Source: Streptomyces mobaraensis (GTDB lineage Bacteria > Actinomycetota > Actinomycetes > Streptomycetales > Streptomycetaceae). Taken from it: 64,000 bases of DNA. Made by a program: the position numbers and the translations under genes. The notes below the pieces were generated by a model that saw nothing but the letters and a program-made list of their open reading frames with translations, had not been told where the DNA came from and made no database searches. Positions 32,504 to 40,624 of this stretch are shown here, piece by piece. Within the stretch, counting starts at the first letter, position 1. Every line of letters starts with the position of its first letter. Where the stretch lies: assembly GCF_020099395.1 (NCBI RefSeq), contig NZ_CP083590.1, positions 3,596,001-3,660,000 on the forward strand, written 5' to 3'.

Positions 32504-32680
32504 GCTCAGCCTCCTGGCCGCGGCTCGACATACCGATACCTATAGCCGTGCGCGACACGTGGTAAGCCTGCCGGGCGTGTGAGTCCGCTCATTCGGCGGA
32601 TGCGACGGGACGGCGCATTGGGGTATGCGGTGGACCCTGCCGTGGGGAGGGCGTGCGTCCGGTGGGATGATGGCGCGGCC

Positions 32681-33478
32681 ATGCCTCACCCCGTCGCGCG
32701 CGCCGGCGCCGATCTGCGACTGCTCCGGGCCGCGGTGTTCACCGCGGTCTGCGTTCTGCTGTCCGCGGCCGGGCACGCGCTGGCGTCCTGCGCACCCGTT
32801 CCGGTATGGACGCTGGCGGCGGGCTTCGCGGTGGTGTTCGGGCTCGTCGCGCCGCTGGCCGGGCGGGAGCGCTCGCTGCCGGGGATCGCGGCCTGCCTGG
32901 CGGTGGGCCAGGTGGCGCTGCACGCGCTGTTCGCCGTGGGCCAGCGCGGCCCGGAGGCGTCCTCGCGCACCGGTCACGACGGTCCGCTGGTCTCCTTCGC
33001 CGGCCGGCTGCTGTGCAACCAGCGGCCCCCGGCCTCCGCGGCCGAGGCGCGCCGGATCCTCACCGACGCCGGGGTCGGCGCCCCGGCACCGGCCCCGGCA
33101 CCGGTCACTGGAAACGTCCACGGCGGCGACGGCCCGTGGGACGCCGTCGCGCACGTCCTGATGCCCTCGCCGACGATGCTGCTCGGCCATCTGCTCGCGG
33201 CCCTGGCCGTCGGCTGGCTGCTGTGGCGTGGCGAGGCGGCGCTGTGGCGCCTGGTGCGGCTGTCGGAGCGGCCCGCGCGCGGCGTCGTGGAGGCCGCGCT
33301 GGTCCGCGCGCTGCGCGCGGCGGCGGGGCTCGTCCGCGCCTTCCTGGCCGGTGTCCCGCGGCAGCCGGTGGTCCGCGCGCGGCGGACGGGCGGGGACGAC
33401 GAGCGTCCGGCGCGCGAGCCGGAGCTCCAGCACGTCGTGGTCAGGCGGGGCCCGCCGCGGTACGCCCTCGCGGCCTGA
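32681..33478 (+). CDS. Multi-pass membrane protein upstream of the copper operon
   Basis: 265 residues from ATG at 32681. About five membrane segments (residues ~14-32, 38-56, 62-80, 160-185 and a weak one). The loop between the third and fourth carries a C-rich stretch (LLCNQRPP) and low-complexity Ala/Pro. The C-terminal ~60 residues are Arg-rich and cytoplasmic. I do not recognise the family. It lies 98 bp upstream of the YcnI-like gene in the same direction, with a CCGCCGTACGGCGG palindrome (33493-33506) between, so it may be independent of the copper operon. Confidence 0.7.
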   Translation: MPHPVARAGADLRLLRAAVFTAVCVLLSAAGHALASCAPVPVWTLAAGFAVVFGLVAPLAGRERSLPGIAACLAVGQVALHALFAVGQRGPEASSRTGHDGPLVSFAGRLLCNQRPPASAAEARRILTDAGVGAPAPAPAPVTGNVHGGDGPWDAVAHVLMPSPTMLLGHLLAALAVGWLLWRGEAALWRLVRLSERPARGVVEAALVRALRAAAGLVRAFLAGVPRQPVVRARRTGGDDERPAREPELQHVVVRRGPPRYALAA

Positions 33479-33576
33479 GCACGCGTCGCACTCCGCCGTA
33501 CGGCGGGAGGGCGGACGCGTGGTGGCCGCACGCGTGCCACCTCATCCGCCCCCTCCTGCACAGGGAGTGTTTCCGC

Positions 33577-34335
33577 ATGCACACCAAGACCACGATGACC
33601 GCTGCCCGCACCCGTCTCGCCGTCCGTGCCGGCCGTCTCGCCGCCGTCGGCACCGCCGCCGCGGCCGGGGTGCTGTTCCTCGCCGGGCCCGCCTCGGCGC
33701 ACGTCAGCGTCCAGCCCGGGACCGCCGAGAAGGGCGGCTACAGCACGATCTCGATCAAGGTGCCGAACGAGAAGGACAACGCCTCGACGGTCAAGGTCGA
33801 GCTGGCCCTCGATCCTCAGCACCCACTCGTCTCCGTGATGCCACAGGCGGTGCCGGGCTGGGACGTGAAGGTCGAGAAGACCAAGCTGGACAAGCCGGTG
33901 CGGATGCACGGCAAGTCCATCGACGAGGCCGTCAGCAAGGTCGTGTGGACCGGCGGCAAGATCGAGCCCGGGAACTTCCAGCAGTTCCCGCTGTCGGTCG
34001 GGCAGCTGCCCACCGACGCCGACCAGCTGGTCTTCAAGGCGCTCCAGACGTACTCCGACGACGACGTGGTGCGCTGGATCGACCCGTCGAAGCCGGGCGG
34101 CGAGGAGCCCGAGCACCCCGCCCCCGTCCTGAAGCTCGTCGACAAGCCGGCCGCCGGGAAGCCCGCGGACGACGGCAAGAACAACCAGGGCACCGCGACC
34201 GCGGCCGTCACCTCGGGCGGCGACGGTGACTCCACCGACACCACCGCGCGCGTCCTCGGCGTCGTCGGCATCGTCGTCGGTGTGGCGGGCGCCGCCTTCG
34301 GCGTGCTCGCCGGACGCCGCCGCCCGGCGGCCTGA
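33577..34335 (+). CDS. YcnI-like (DUF1775) copper-binding protein
   Basis: 252 residues from ATG at 33577 (GGGAG about 10 nt upstream). A signal peptide is cut before HVSVQPG (ASA-HVSV), leaving an N-terminal histidine as in CopC- and YcnI-type copper sites. The DUF1775 beta-sandwich (to about residue 190) has the family strings GGYSTISIKVPNEKDNASTVKVELAL and VPGWDVKVEKTKLD. A linker and a C-terminal membrane helix ending in RRRPAA anchor it outside. B. subtilis YcnI binds one Cu(II) through its mature N-terminal His. It is the first gene of the copper run and probably captures or passes copper outside the membrane. Confidence 0.9.
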   Translation: MHTKTTMTAARTRLAVRAGRLAAVGTAAAAGVLFLAGPASAHVSVQPGTAEKGGYSTISIKVPNEKDNASTVKVELALDPQHPLVSVMPQAVPGWDVKVEKTKLDKPVRMHGKSIDEAVSKVVWTGGKIEPGNFQQFPLSVGQLPTDADQLVFKALQTYSDDDVVRWIDPSKPGGEEPEHPAPVLKLVDKPAAGKPADDGKNNQGTATAAVTSGGDGDSTDTTARVLGVVGIVVGVAGAAFGVLAGRRRPAA

Positions 34336-34415
34336 CGCACGGAACGGCCAGGGCCGGCGCCGCACCGGGCGGCCGCCGGCCCCCATCCCCGAACCCACAC
34401 CTGGAGAAGCACTCC

Positions 34416-35078
34416 ATGCGCATGCGTACCAAGACCGCGAGCACGGTGCTGGCCCTCGCCGCCGCGCTCACCCTGTCGGCCTGCGGCGGTTCCGACGACA
34501 AGGCGGAGGACAAGCCGATCGCCGACGTGTCCGGCGTCGAGGCGAAGAAGTCCCCGATCACGCTGGACGACGCCAAGGCCAAGCCGGACCTGGTCCTGAA
34601 GGACACCTCCGACAAGCAGTACCAGCTCGTCAAGGAGACCGCGGGCCGGCCCGTGCTGCTCTACTTCGGCTACACCTACTGCCCCGACGTCTGCTCGACG
34701 GTGGTCTCCGACATGGCCGCCGCCGCGAAGAAGCTGCCGCAGGCCGACCGCGAGAAGCTGCGGATCGTCTTCGTCACCACCGACCCCGAGCGGGACACCC
34801 CGGCCCGGATGCGGAAGTGGCTGGACGCCCAGGGCGGGCAGGACATCGTCGGCCTGACCGGCTCGTTCGACACCATCCAGGCGGCGGCCAAGCCGCTGGG
34901 CATCCTGGTCGACAAGCCGAAGAAGGAGAAGGACGGCTCGGTCACCGTCAGCCATGGCGCCCAGGTCGTCGGCTTCTCGCCCAAGGACGACAAGGGCCAC
35001 TGGCTCTACACGGCCGAGACCACCGCGGACCAGTACGCCAAGGGCCTCCCGAAGATCGTCAAGGGAGAGAACCCCTGA
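34416..35078 (+). CDS. sco: Sco copper metallochaperone (lipoprotein)
   Basis: 220 residues. Lipobox LSACGG (about residues 21-26) shows it is a lipoprotein on the outer face of the membrane. Thioredoxin-like Sco/SenC fold with the copper site TYCPDVCST (CxxxC) and the distal His in VSHGAQVVGF. In S. lividans the orthologous Sco delivers copper for cytochrome c oxidase and is needed, with the neighbouring genes, for development at low copper. GGAG lies 9 nt before the ATG, and its stop overlaps the next start. Confidence 0.95.
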   Translation: MRMRTKTASTVLALAAALTLSACGGSDDKAEDKPIADVSGVEAKKSPITLDDAKAKPDLVLKDTSDKQYQLVKETAGRPVLLYFGYTYCPDVCSTVVSDMAAAAKKLPQADREKLRIVFVTTDPERDTPARMRKWLDAQGGQDIVGLTGSFDTIQAAAKPLGILVDKPKKEKDGSVTVSHGAQVVGFSPKDDKGHWLYTAETTADQYAKGLPKIVKGENP

Positions 35079-35542
35079 TGCGCAAGTCCGCCCTCGCCGC
35101 GGTGGCGGCCGTCCCGCTGCTGCTGGCCGGCGCGCTGGTGGCCATCGCCGGGTACGGGACCGGCTCCTCGGACAAGCCCGAACTGTCCGTCAGCGGCGCC
35201 TACATGCCCCGGCCGGCCATGGACGACATGGCCGCGGCGTACTTCACCGTCAAGAACGACGGCGACTCGACCGACCAGCTCACCAAGGTCACCACCCCGC
35301 TCTCCCGCGACGTCACCCTGCACACCACCGACGGCTCGCGGATGAAGCACGCCGAGAAGCTGGACGTCCCGGCGAAGGGCAGCCTGTCCCTCGCGCACGG
35401 CGGCAGCCACCTGATGCTGGGCAAGCTCGACCACCTGCCCAAGGTGGGCGAGAAGATCGAGTTCACGCTGCACTTCGCCACGTCCGCGCCGGTGAAGATC
35501 CAGGTGCCGGTCGAGGACGCGTCGTACCGGCCCAAGGACTGA
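35078..35542 (+). CDS. ecuC: ECuC extracytoplasmic copper chaperone (PCuAC family)
   Basis: 154 residues; ATG overlaps the sco stop (TGATG). An N-terminal membrane helix or uncleaved signal (ALAAVAAVPLLLAGALVAIAGYG) precedes a PCu(A)C cupredoxin-like domain. The copper-binding His and Met residues appear in TLHTTDGSRMKHAEKL and LAHGGSHLMLGKL (the H-x-M signature). In S. lividans the homologue passes Cu(I) to Sco. Co-translation with sco supports that. Confidence 0.94.
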   Translation: MRKSALAAVAAVPLLLAGALVAIAGYGTGSSDKPELSVSGAYMPRPAMDDMAAAYFTVKNDGDSTDQLTKVTTPLSRDVTLHTTDGSRMKHAEKLDVPAKGSLSLAHGGSHLMLGKLDHLPKVGEKIEFTLHFATSAPVKIQVPVEDASYRPKD

Positions 35543-35548
35543 CGCGGC

Positions 35549-37558
35549 ATGAGCACCACCGTTCGCCGGCTCGGCGGCCTGCTGGGCGCGCTGGCCGCCG
35601 CCCTGCTCTGCGTGCTGACCGCCGCCGGCACCGCGTCGGCGCACGCCGCGCTCACCGCCACCGACCCCCGCCAGGGCTCGGTGGTGCCGGAGGCGCCGCG
35701 CCAGGTCCGGCTGACCTTCTCCGAGGGCGTGCTGCTCGGCGCCGACTCGGTGCGGGTCCTCGACCCCAAGGGCGCACGCGTCGACGACGGGCGGCCCGCG
35801 CACGTCGACGGCCGGTCGGAGACGGCGGCCGTCACCCTGCGGGCCGGGATCGCGAACGGGACGTACACCGTGGCCTGGCAGGCGGTCTCCGCCGACAGCC
35901 ACCCGGTGGCCGGGGCCTTCACCTTCTCTGTCGGCGCGCCCTCGGCGACCACGGTGAAGGCGGTGGTCAAGGGGACGGACCCGGTGGTCGGGACGCTCTA
36001 CGACACCGCCCGGTACGCCGCGTACGCGGGCTTCGCGCTGCTCGTCGGCGGCTGTGTGTTCGCCGCCGTGTGCCACACCGGGCGCGGGGTGCGGCGGGTC
36101 GCGGTCGGCGGCTGGGTGGCGCTGTTCCTGGCGACGGCGGCGCTGCTGGTGCTGCGCGGCGCGTACACGAGCGGCCGGGGCCTCGGTGCCGTCCTCGACC
36201 TGTCGCTGCTCGGGGACGCGCTGTCGAGCCGGCCGGGCGCGGCCCTGCTGACCCGGCTGCTGCTGCTCAGCGCGGCGGCGGTGGTGCTGGCCGTGGTGTT
36301 CGGCGAGCACGTCCGGACGGGGACTTCCGGTGAGCGTGCGCGGACGGGGACTTCCGGTGAGCGTGCGCGGACGGGGACTTCCTGCGAGCGCGCCCGGCCG
36401 GGGGATTCCGGTGAGCGCGCCCGGCCCGGCGGCGGGCGGCGGGCGTACGCCTGGGGGCTGGGCGCCGGCGGCGGGCTGGTGGCCGCGGGGCTCGCGGCGA
36501 CCTGGGCGGCGGCCGAGCACGCCTCGGCCGGCCTCCAGCCCTGGGTGGCCATGCCCGTCGACGTCCTCCACCTGCTCGGCGTCGGCGTATGGCTCGGCGG
36601 ACTCGCCGCCCTGCTCGCCGCGCTGGGGGCGGAGGAGCCGCTGCCCGGCGGCGCGGCCCGCCGGTTCTCCCGGCTGGCCTTCACCGCCGTCTGCGTCCTG
36701 GTCGCCACCGGGGTCTACCAGGCGTGGCGGCAGGTCGGTGGTTGGGCCGCGGTGACCGGTACGGAGTACGGGCGGTGGCTGCTGGTCAAGGTGGGGCTGG
36801 TGGGGGTGCTGGTCGTCCTGGCGGCGTTCTCGCGGCGCTGGACGGCGCGGCTCACCGACCGGGCGCCAGGCCGCGGGCCGCGCCCCAAGGCCGTACCGGA
36901 GAAGGCCGGAGGGAAGCCCGCCGAGAAGGGGGCCGCCGAGAAGGGGGCCGCCGAGAAGGGGGCCGCCGGCGCGTCGCCCGAGCGGGCGGCCCAACTCGCC
37001 CGGCAGCGGGCCGCGATGGCCAAGGCCGCCGGGCGGCGGGAGCGCGCCGCGGACGAGGGCCGGTCCGGCCTGCGCCGTACCGTGCTCGCCGAGGCGGCGG
37101 TCGCCGTCGTGGTGCTCGCCGTCACCACCGTCCTCACCACCACCCAGCCCGGCCGGGCCGAGACCGAGCAGGAGAGGGCCGGCCGCGCGGCCGGCGGCTC
37201 GTCGGCGTCCGCCGCCGGGCCGGTCGAGGCGGAGATCGCGTACGACACCGGGGGGAAGGGCGGGCGCGGCACGGCCCGGATCACCGTCGCCCCGGGGCGC
37301 TCCGGCGCCAACACCGTCGACGTCACGCTCACGGACCCCGCCGGGCGGCCGGTGGACGTCCCCGAGGTGGCGGTTTCGTTCACCGAGAAGGAGAAGGGCA
37401 TCGGCCCGCTGCGGGCGCCGCTGAAGCGCCTGTCGGCCGGCCGGTCGCGTGCCTCCGGATTCCAGCTGCCCATGGCGGGTCGGTGGCAGCTCACCCTGAC
37501 CGTACGGACCTCCGAGATCGACCAGGTCACCGAGATCCACGACGTGAAGATCGACTGA
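35549..37558 (+). CDS. CopC-CopD fusion copper protein
   Basis: 669 residues, 6 bp after ecuC. The signal peptide ends at ASA, leaving mature HAALTATDP (CopC-type N-terminal His); a second His is in SADSHPVAGAF. Residues ~30-125 are CopC. CopD membrane segments follow from about 150 to 440, with AAAEHASAGLQPWVAMPVDVLHLLGVGVWLGGL the most conserved part. After a cytoplasmic loop, a further membrane helix (~515-535) and an extracellular C-terminal domain (~560-669) resemble YtkA-type domains. Two tandem repeats lie in linkers: four 27-bp units (RTGTSGERA) at 36314-36421 and three 15-bp units (EKGAA) at 36923-36967. It probably imports or handles copper. Confidence 0.92.
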   Translation: MSTTVRRLGGLLGALAAALLCVLTAAGTASAHAALTATDPRQGSVVPEAPRQVRLTFSEGVLLGADSVRVLDPKGARVDDGRPAHVDGRSETAAVTLRAGIANGTYTVAWQAVSADSHPVAGAFTFSVGAPSATTVKAVVKGTDPVVGTLYDTARYAAYAGFALLVGGCVFAAVCHTGRGVRRVAVGGWVALFLATAALLVLRGAYTSGRGLGAVLDLSLLGDALSSRPGAALLTRLLLLSAAAVVLAVVFGEHVRTGTSGERARTGTSGERARTGTSCERARPGDSGERARPGGGRRAYAWGLGAGGGLVAAGLAATWAAAEHASAGLQPWVAMPVDVLHLLGVGVWLGGLAALLAALGAEEPLPGGAARRFSRLAFTAVCVLVATGVYQAWRQVGGWAAVTGTEYGRWLLVKVGLVGVLVVLAAFSRRWTARLTDRAPGRGPRPKAVPEKAGGKPAEKGAAEKGAAEKGAAGASPERAAQLARQRAAMAKAAGRRERAADEGRSGLRRTVLAEAAVAVVVLAVTTVLTTTQPGRAETEQERAGRAAGGSSASAAGPVEAEIAYDTGGKGGRGTARITVAPGRSGANTVDVTLTDPAGRPVDVPEVAVSFTEKEKGIGPLRAPLKRLSAGRSRASGFQLPMAGRWQLTLTVRTSEIDQVTEIHDVKID

Positions 37559-37594
37559 TGGCTGAGACTGTGATGGCTGAGATGGCTGAGGCTG

Positions 37595-38935
37595 ATGGCT
37601 GAGACTTCCGGCAAGACCAAGACGCAGCGGACCGGCAAGCCGGACGCGGCCGCCAAGATCGACAGGGCCGGCAAGACCGGCAAGAAGGCGGACCCCCAGG
37701 GCAAGCCGGACGGGCTGTCCCGGCGGCGGCTGCTCGGCACCGCCGGCGCGGTGGGGGCCGGCGGGCTCGTCGTCGGCGGGCTGGGCGGCGCCTCCGTCGC
37801 GGAGGCGGTCCGCAAGGAATCGGACCCGCTGTCCGGCGTCGGCTCCGCGTCCGTCCCCTTCCACGGCGACCACCAGGCGGGCATCGCCGACCCCGCGCAG
37901 GCCCACGGCCACCTGCTGGCCTTCGACCTCGCGCCGGGCGCGGACCGCAAGGCCGCCGCCGCCCTGCTCAGACGCTGGTCGGCGACGGCGGCCGAACTGG
38001 CGGAGGGGCGGGCGCCGAAGGGCGACGACACCGGCATCGCGCTGGACGCCGGACCGTCCTCGCTGACCGTCACCTTCGGCTTCGGCCGCACCTTCTTCGA
38101 CCGCACGGGCCTGGCCGACCGGCGGCCCGCCGCCCTCGAACCGCTGCCCGCCTTCACCCAGGACGCCCTCGACCCCAAGCGCGGCGACGGCGACCTCTGG
38201 GTGCAGATCGGCGCCGACGACGCGCTCGTGGCGTTCCACGCGCTGCGGCTGCTCCGCAAGCAGGCCGGCGACGCCGTCCGGCCGCGCTGGGAGATGAGCG
38301 GCTTCAACCGCACCCCCGGCGCCACCCCGCGCCCGATGACCCAGCGCAACCTGATGGGCCAGGTCGACGGCACCAACAACCCCAAGCCCACGGACCCGGA
38401 CTTCGAGGAGAAGATCTTCGTCCCGCGCGACCGCAAGGGCCCCGACGCGTGGATGGCGGGCGGGTCGTACGCGGTGGTGCGGCGCATCCGGATGCTGCTG
38501 GACACCTGGGACAACCTGCCGCTGGAGCGGCAGGAGCGGGTGATAGGCCGTCGCAAGTCGGACGGCGCCCCGCTGTCCGGCGGCGGTGAGACGACCCCCG
38601 TCGACCTGGAGAAGATCGGCCCCGACGGCGCGCTGGCCATCGCCGGCGACGCCCACGTCCGCGTCGCCGCACCCTCCGCCAACCGCGGCGCGACGATGCT
38701 GCGCCGCGCCTTCTCGTACCACGACGGCTTCCGCGACGACGGTGCCCCGGACGCCGGACTGCTGTTCGTCGCCTGGCAGGCGGACCCGATGAAGGGGTTC
38801 GTGCCGGTGCAGCGGAAGCTGGACCGGGGGGACGGGCTGTCGCGCTTCCTGCGGCACGAGGCGAGCGGGCTGTTCGCGGTGCCGGGCGGCTGCGCCGAGG
38901 GCGAGTACGTGGGACAGCGGCTGCTGGAGGGGTAG
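37595..38935 (+). CDS. dtpA: DtpA, Tat-exported dye-decolourising heme peroxidase
   Basis: 446 residues. A twin-arginine signal (LSRRRLLGTAGAVGAGG, about residues 41-57) follows a long Lys/Gly-rich n-region. DyP peroxidase domain with the GxxDG motif in GQVDGTNN (about residue 257) and the proximal heme His in GDAHVRVAAP (about 353). In S. lividans DtpA is a Tat substrate needed to mature the copper oxidase GlxA for glycan formation at hyphal tips. The ATG is the last of four in a row of ATGGCTGAG repeats (37558, 37573, 37582, 37595); the first opens a 14-codon frame that overlaps the dtpA start. Confidence 0.95.
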   Translation: MAETSGKTKTQRTGKPDAAAKIDRAGKTGKKADPQGKPDGLSRRRLLGTAGAVGAGGLVVGGLGGASVAEAVRKESDPLSGVGSASVPFHGDHQAGIADPAQAHGHLLAFDLAPGADRKAAAALLRRWSATAAELAEGRAPKGDDTGIALDAGPSSLTVTFGFGRTFFDRTGLADRRPAALEPLPAFTQDALDPKRGDGDLWVQIGADDALVAFHALRLLRKQAGDAVRPRWEMSGFNRTPGATPRPMTQRNLMGQVDGTNNPKPTDPDFEEKIFVPRDRKGPDAWMAGGSYAVVRRIRMLLDTWDNLPLERQERVIGRRKSDGAPLSGGGETTPVDLEKIGPDGALAIAGDAHVRVAAPSANRGATMLRRAFSYHDGFRDDGAPDAGLLFVAWQADPMKGFVPVQRKLDRGDGLSRFLRHEASGLFAVPGGCAEGEYVGQRLLEG

Positions 38936-38961
38936 CCGGGGCCGGTGATGGGCGGGGGACC

Positions 38962-38993
38962 GCTGCCGCCCCGCTCGGTATCGTGGCGGCAGC
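38962..38993 (+). terminator. Hairpin between dtpA and pheA
   Basis: GCTGCCGCC (38962-38970) pairs with GGCGGCAGC (38985-38993), a perfect 9-bp stem with a 14-nt loop, 26 bp after dtpA. It probably ends the copper operon. Confidence 0.65.
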
Positions 38994-39029
38994 CCGCTCT
39001 CCGCAGCGGACCGTTCGGAGGAGTATCGC

Positions 39030-39983
39030 GTGATGTCGGCCAGCCGCTACACCTACCTCGGTCCCGAAGGCACCTTCACCGAGGCCGCGCTGCGCACCCT
39101 CCCGGAGGCGGCGACGCGTGAGCTCGTGCCCAAGGTCTCCGTCCCGGCCGCGCTGGACGCCGTGCGCGGCGGCGAGGCGGCGGCGGCGCTGGTGCCCATC
39201 GAGAACTCGGTGGAGGGCGGCGTCACCGCGACCCTGGACGAACTGGCCACCGGCGCCCCGCTGATGATCTACCGCGAGGTGCTGCTGCGGATCGCGTTCG
39301 CCCTGCTCGTCCGGCCGGGAACGAAGCTCTCCGACATCAAGACGGTGACCGGGCACCCGGTCGCGCAGCCGCAGGTGCGCAAGTGGCTCGCGGCCCAACT
39401 GCCGGACGCGCGCTGGGAGTCGGCGGCGTCCAACGCGGACGGGGCGCGGCTGGTGCGGGAGGGCCGCTACGACGCGGCGTTCGCCGGGGAGTTCGCCGCC
39501 GCGACGTACGGTCTGGAGCCGCTGGTCACCGACATCCACGACGCGCGGAACGCGGAGACGCGGTTCGTGCTCGCGGGACGGCCGGCGCGGCCGGCGGCCC
39601 GGACGGGCGCCGACCGGACGTCCATGGTCGTATGGCTGCGGGACGACCACCCGGGCGCGCTGATGGAACTGCTCCAGGAGTTCTCGGCGCGGGGCGTCAA
39701 CCTGACGTGGATCGAGTCGCGGCCGACGGGCGAGGGCATGGGGCGGTACTGCTTCTCCATCGACTGCGAGGGGCACATCACCGACCGGCGGGTGGCCGAG
39801 ACGCTGATGGGCCTGAAGCGGATCTGCCCGAACGTCCGGTTCCTCGGGTCGTATCCGCGCGCGAGCGCGGACGGCGGCGAGCCGGGGGCGCCGGCCGGGG
39901 GTGCGCCGCGGCCGGGGACGTCCGACGCCGATTTCGTGGCGGCGGCGGAGTGGCTGGCGCGCTGCCAGGACGGGCGGGCCTGA
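39030..39983 (+). CDS. pheA: Prephenate dehydratase
   Basis: 317 residues. GTG 39030 and ATG 39033 are both possible after GGAGGAG (39017-39023). It converts prephenate to phenylpyruvate in phenylalanine biosynthesis. The dehydratase domain (about 5-185) shows YLGPEGTFTEAAL, ALVPIENSVEGGVTATLDEL and the NADGARLV...AAFAGEFAA region. The regulatory ACT domain (about 200-275) shows TSMVVWLRDDHPGALMELLQEFSARGVNLTWIESRP, the phenylalanine-binding GALxxxL...ESRP signature, so feedback inhibition is expected. A stand-alone dehydratase without chorismate mutase is normal in actinobacteria. Tail residues 285-317 are partly low-complexity. Confidence 0.95.
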   Translation: MMSASRYTYLGPEGTFTEAALRTLPEAATRELVPKVSVPAALDAVRGGEAAAALVPIENSVEGGVTATLDELATGAPLMIYREVLLRIAFALLVRPGTKLSDIKTVTGHPVAQPQVRKWLAAQLPDARWESAASNADGARLVREGRYDAAFAGEFAAATYGLEPLVTDIHDARNAETRFVLAGRPARPAARTGADRTSMVVWLRDDHPGALMELLQEFSARGVNLTWIESRPTGEGMGRYCFSIDCEGHITDRRVAETLMGLKRICPNVRFLGSYPRASADGGEPGAPAGGAPRPGTSDADFVAAAEWLARCQDGRA

Positions 39984-40623
39984 GCCCGCCTGAGCACCGT
40001 CCTCAGCCCTGTCCCGAGGTCCACCGTCGGATCGTCCACAGAGTTATCCACAGGGCGGTCCACTCCTGGGGATAAGTCGACAGAGCGAGGCCCGGCCGGG
40101 CGGTACGAATCGGTCAACGTCGACAAATCTCTCTAGCAATCCACCGGATCGTCCACAGGACCGGCCGTCGAGTGGTGGGATCGTCCACCACCCCGGGGTC
40201 AGCCGAAAGGTCTCGAACAACCCTTAAGAGCAGGAAATCTCCACTCGAAAGAGTGTTGGAACAAGGTTTATCCGCCAGAAAGCCACCAAACCGTGGCCGA
40301 TAACGAAAACAGCCGGAAGATCCGCTTCCGGCGTCCACAGATTTCGCACACACCCTGTGGACAACAAACCGGAATCACCCGTTCCTGTGGACAACCAAAG
40401 GCCCACAGGCGCCTCCCCACCGCCATGGGACGATTCGTCGACCTCTCTCCTTTTCGCGGCGGATCACCGAATTCACCCCGTGCGCCCCCAAGGTTTTCCA
40501 CCCTTTCCCCACCGGCCCGCACCCGGTCCCGGAAAACCGGGAAAACCACCCGGAATGGGGCAAAACCTCCCGAAGAGGAATATCGCGTCGAGTGATCGTG
40601 ACGGTCAACGGTAGCCTGGGGGG
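39984..40623. other. DnaA-box cluster between pheA and serS
   Basis: The 640-bp gap has no gene, is less GC-rich than its surroundings, and is full of DnaA boxes. Two are perfect Streptomyces boxes TTGTCCACA on the minus strand (40356-40364, 40386-40394). One is TTATCCACA (40044-40052), perfect E. coli type. TCGTCCACA at 40032-40040 and 40149-40157 has one mismatch. Weaker ones are TCGTCCACC 40181-40189, GCGTCCACA 40331-40339 and TTATCCCCA (minus) 40067-40075. There is no dnaA, dnaN or parAB gene near, so it is not oriC. In S. coelicolor a high-affinity cluster, D78, near oriC limits initiation; I believe serS lies on that cosmid. Confidence 0.85.
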
Positions 40624-40624
40624 G
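40612..40624 (+). promoter_or_regulatory. Likely leaderless serS promoter (-10)
   Basis: TAGCCT (40612-40617) ends 6 nt before the GTG start, the spacing of a leaderless transcript; no ribosome binding site other than a G-run is present. No good -35 was found 17-18 bp upstream. Confidence 0.5.

Noticed and set aside
35006..38857. 1283-residue antisense frame across the copper operon
   Set aside because: Covers several well-supported genes and has low-complexity composition without domains.
40044..40052. Plasmid-type replication origin from the TTATCCACA box
   Set aside because: No replication initiator gene or iterons; better explained as part of the DnaA-box cluster.
39984..40623. Chromosomal origin (oriC)
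   Set aside because: No dnaA, dnaN, rpmH or parAB genes nearby, and fewer boxes than the ~19 known in Streptomyces oriC.
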